Assembly: GCA_002412925.1 (NCBI GenBank)
Contig: DHVZ01000102.1
Span: forward strand, 1-14,693
Origin: Anaerolineales bacterium UBA5195
GTDB lineage: Bacteria; Chloroflexota; Anaerolineae; Anaerolineales; Villigracilaceae
Reading direction: 5' to 3'
Length of the DNA stretch: 14,693 bases
Shown: positions 12,489-14,693 of the stretch, one piece after another
Layout of the letters: the number at the start of each line of letters is the position of its first letter
Position numbering within the stretch: position 1 is the stretch's first letter
Notes under the pieces: generated by a model
Databases searched by the model: none
Told to the model about the DNA's origin: nothing
What the model saw: the letters and a program-made list of their open reading frames with translations, nothing else
Position numbers and translations under genes: made by a program

Positions 12489-13632
12489 GTTTGCCACCGC
12501 CGGGCGAGTCATCTTCGGTGCCGGGACAGTCAAGGAAGCAGCGAAAGCAGCGCGCGGCTGGGGCCGGCAGGCACTGCTTGTCGTGGGGAAATCCGCCGAA
12601 CGGGCCTCCAGCCTGGTCAACGATCTGACCAACCAGGGCGTCCAGGTGACGATTTTTCAGGTCCACGGCGAACCGACGGTAGAGCTGGTACTGGAAGGCG
12701 TTCGGGCGGCGCGCAGGAACAGGTGCGAACTGGTGATCGGGATGGGCGGCGGCAGCGCCCTGGACGCGGGCAAAGCCATCGCGGCGCTGATGACCAACCC
12801 CGGGGAACCTTTTGACTACCTCGAAGTGGTCGGCAAAGGACTTCCACTGGTCAGCCCCCCTGCCCCAACCCTGGCCATCCCCACCACGGCAGGCACCGGC
12901 TCTGAAGTTACACGCAACGCAGTCCTGGCGCTGCCCGAAAAGCGGGTCAAAGTCAGCCTGCGCAGCGCGGCGATGCTGCCGCGCCTGGCAATCGTCGACC
13001 CGGAATTGACCACCAGCCTGCCACCGGAGGTCACTGCCTCGACCGGCCTGGACGCCCTGACGCAGCTGATCGAGCCGTTCCTATCGAATGCCGCCAATCC
13101 GCTGACAGATGCGCTCTGCCGAGAAGGCCTCCGGCGCGCGGCGCGCTCCTTGTCCCTTGCCTATCACTTTGGAGAGAATCTCGCGGCGCGCGAAGATTTG
13201 TCACTGGCCAGCCTGTTCGGCGGGATGGCCCTGGCAAACGCCAGGTTGGGCGCAGTGCATGGTTTCGCCGGGCCGCTGGGCGGGATGTTCCTGGCTCCAC
13301 ATGGAGCCATCTGCGCCCGCTTGCTTCCACTCGTACTCGAAGCCAACCTGGCGGCCCTGCAAACGCGCGCCCCGCAACCAGGAACTTTGCAAAAATTTGA
13401 CGAGCTGGCGCAAATGCTGACCGGCAAGCCCAACGCACAGGCCAAGGATGGGCTTTTATGGTTGAAGGAATTGACAGAGACGTTTCAGATCCCCGGGCTG
13501 GCAAGATACGGTCTCAAAAAATCGGATTTCCCGGAGGTCATCGCCCAGGCCAAAAAGGCCAGCAGCATGCAGGGAAATCCGGTTGAACTGACAGATCGTG
13601 AATTAGCAACGATTTTAGACCAAGCGGTTTAA
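12478..13632 (+). CDS. Iron-type alcohol dehydrogenase / maleylacetate-reductase-like enzyme
   Basis: 384 residues. N-terminal NAD(P)-binding half: TAGRVIFGAGT (7-17), GMGGGSALDAGKA (88-100) and PTTAGTGSEVT (135-145). C-terminal metal-binding half: Asp192 in GLDALTQLIEP, His261 in VHGFAGPLGG and His275 in APHGAICARLLP. The second ligand position, usually His in DALTH, is Gln196. I recall this DALTQ variant in some members of the superfamily, so it need not mean loss of activity. Members reduce or oxidise alcohols, lactaldehyde, glycerol or maleylacetate. Overlap with the ABM gene implies a joint role, perhaps breakdown of a small dicarbonyl or aromatic-derived compound; that is inference. The start at 12478 begins the conserved domain; the frame is open further upstream only across the ABM gene. 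Confidence 0.88.
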   Translation: MRFEFATAGRVIFGAGTVKEAAKAARGWGRQALLVVGKSAERASSLVNDLTNQGVQVTIFQVHGEPTVELVLEGVRAARRNRCELVIGMGGGSALDAGKAIAALMTNPGEPFDYLEVVGKGLPLVSPPAPTLAIPTTAGTGSEVTRNAVLALPEKRVKVSLRSAAMLPRLAIVDPELTTSLPPEVTASTGLDALTQLIEPFLSNAANPLTDALCREGLRRAARSLSLAYHFGENLAAREDLSLASLFGGMALANARLGAVHGFAGPLGGMFLAPHGAICARLLPLVLEANLAALQTRAPQPGTLQKFDELAQMLTGKPNAQAKDGLLWLKELTETFQIPGLARYGLKKSDFPEVIAQAKKASSMQGNPVELTDRELATILDQAV

Positions 13633-13633
13633 T

Positions 13634-14095
13634 TTACTGACTGTTCACCACCCGCGGACGCTTAACCAGCCGCCCCCAGGTTGATTGCACCAGCAAGCCA
13701 AACCCGATCCCAAGCAAAAGCCCGGTCAACAAACCCGCTAGCAGACCCAACCCCGCGCCCATGCCCGGCCAGTAGCTCTCAATGGCGTTCCCTGCCAGCA
13801 AGCCAGCTGACCGGGCGACCCGCCCGACAATCAACCAGACCACCGCAAACGTCAGCAGAATCCCGCTGAGCTCAACCGCCAGATTGCGGAGGAGGCCCGC
13901 CCGGTCAAGCTGGCCTCTCCGCCAGGCGCGGACGTGTTTCTGCGTCGCAAAGGTCAGGCCCGCAACGAATGAAAGCAGCAGCGCGGTCAAGCCTAAAGGG
14001 CGGCTGATGCCCGGCCAGAAGAGCAGGCAGGCCAGCAGGGCGAAGAGGAGCAGGATGGAGACGGTGGGCCAGTGTTTTTCGATGTGTTTGAGCAT
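13634..14095 (-). CDS. Small hypothetical membrane protein
   Basis: 153 residues with four predicted helices (about 11-27, 34-50, 72-90, 112-136) and a charged loop (54-65, HVRAWRRGQLDR). The last helix is Gly/Leu-rich (GAGLGLLAGLLTGLLLGIG, 113-131). No family recognised. CAGGG lies just before ATG 14095. It is tail-to-tail with the alcohol dehydrogenase gene, only one base between stops, so the two transcripts must overlap. Confidence 0.7.
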   Translation of the reverse strand: MLKHIEKHWPTVSILLLFALLACLLFWPGISRPLGLTALLLSFVAGLTFATQKHVRAWRRGQLDRAGLLRNLAVELSGILLTFAVVWLIVGRVARSAGLLAGNAIESYWPGMGAGLGLLAGLLTGLLLGIGFGLLVQSTWGRLVKRPRVVNSQ

Positions 14096-14171
14096 GGTCC
14101 CTGAATCCTGAGACCTTAAATGCTAAATTAACAAGTTCGAGAGACTTGCAAAACGTGTTGTTTCGCCGATT

Positions 14172-14669
14172 TCATTTCAGCCATCCTACGGGAATATATC
14201 CATTTACTATTTCGTAGATACTTGGATGTTCTATATCAATTAATATTGTTCTAAATTCGTCAGAGTTCGAACTTCCTGATGCAATTGCCACATATTTACC
14301 ATCGGGAGACCATACGGCGGGATAATCACTACTCAAACAATAATCAAGCATGGCTCCTGTTTTTGTATCAAGGAGCAACCAATAATCATTATACTTAACG
14401 GCTCCAGACCATGTTTCTACACTAAACGATAGATATTGTCCATCAGGAGAGACAGATAAATTATGAACAGATGGAAGTTTAATGAAATCTGTCAGCATTA
14501 TCTTCCATTTCACATTACCGTTTTCGTCGAGAAACCACACCTCGCCCGCCCCTTCATCACGCTCTTCGTTATATTTGTTTAAGAGTAAGAAAAATCCGGT
14601 ATTGCTTCCCAGCCATTGAAACGAATCCAATTTATAGAAATCCGGTAACCTCATTAATTCTTTATTCAT
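14172..14669 (-). CDS. Beta-propeller (WD40/TolB-like PD40) protein, possibly truncated
   Basis: 165 residues with repeated propeller-blade motifs: SVSPDGQYLSFSVE (72-85), WLLLDTKTGAM (97-107) and WSPDGKYVAIAS (120-131). A full propeller needs more blades, and there is no signal peptide, so this looks like a C-terminal piece. An in-frame TAA three codons before ATG 14669 closes the frame, and no Shine-Dalgarno is visible. The region is clearly more AT-rich than its neighbours, suggesting a different origin. It could be a short intact gene, a truncated relic, or the 3' part of a gene broken near the right edge. Confidence 0.55.
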   Translation of the reverse strand: MNKELMRLPDFYKLDSFQWLGSNTGFFLLLNKYNEERDEGAGEVWFLDENGNVKWKIMLTDFIKLPSVHNLSVSPDGQYLSFSVETWSGAVKYNDYWLLLDTKTGAMLDYCLSSDYPAVWSPDGKYVAIASGSSNSDEFRTILIDIEHPSIYEIVNGYIPVGWLK

Positions 14670-14683
14670 TTTTGATTACCGGA
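14641..14683. repeat. Perfect 8-bp inverted repeat around the propeller gene start
   Basis: TCCGGTAA (14641-14648) and TTACCGGA (14676-14683) flank 27 bases that contain the ATG at 14667-14669. As RNA it would be a stem-loop with the start codon in the loop. Alternatively it belongs to the end of an inserted element just beyond the window; the minus-strand GTGTCCGG beside it resembles some insertion-sequence tips. Confidence 0.5.
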
Positions 14684-14693
14684 CACTTTTAAT

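Noticed and set aside
14132..14148. CAAGT/ACTTG hairpin after the propeller gene
   Set aside because: A 5-bp stem with only a broken T-rich tail on the minus strand; too weak to call a terminator.
1..14693. CRISPR array or transposase gene
   Set aside because: No regularly spaced direct repeats with unique spacers and no transposase or integrase motifs were found on either strand.

Overview
The window is moderately GC-rich, gene-dense bacterial chromosome. I recognise no plasmid, phage or CRISPR module. The gene content suggests Chloroflexota, probably Anaerolineae. Clues are a membrane-tethered NB-ARC/TPR protein with a near-repeated 40-residue TPR unit, a membrane protein with duplicated QW/GWW segments, a bacterial RIO-type kinase, and short dispersed repeats in the intergenic gaps. 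The lineage is an inference from gene style; no marker gene is present.

Left part (1-2600, minus strand). A 199-residue membrane protein lies upstream of a large STAND-type NTPase: two N-terminal membrane helices, an NB-ARC domain, then TPRs that run off the left edge. The two genes are 40 bases apart and probably cotranscribed from a promoter near 2564-2591. A dispersed repeat sits in the 5' leader.

Middle part (2685-9518). A stand-alone alpha/beta hydrolase on the plus strand converges on a RIO-family kinase on the minus strand, with a very strong hairpin terminator between them. Upstream of the kinase is an unusual leader: a promoter-like box, a Shine-Dalgarno sequence, a possible 21-residue ORF and two terminator-like hairpins. 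Further upstream is a minus-strand cluster of two ABC exporter half-transporters, which look like an asymmetric heterodimer, and a small soluble histidine-kinase-like protein that lacks the usual phospho-acceptor histidine.

Right part (9771-14693). A divergent plus-strand operon carries a PanB-type ketopantoate hydroxymethyltransferase with an Asp-Cys repeat tail and a 421-residue protein I cannot assign; it ends in a clear terminator. A second plus-strand operon encodes an ABM-domain protein overlapping an iron-type alcohol dehydrogenase/maleylacetate-reductase-like enzyme. This converges on a small minus-strand membrane protein. At the right edge is an AT-rich beta-propeller gene whose start codon lies inside a perfect inverted repeat; it may be truncated or recently acquired.

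The best candidates for something undescribed are the PanB/unknown-protein pair with the cysteine tail, the ABC exporter with the H-less kinase, and the leader upstream of the RIO kinase. None is proven to be a new system by sequence alone.
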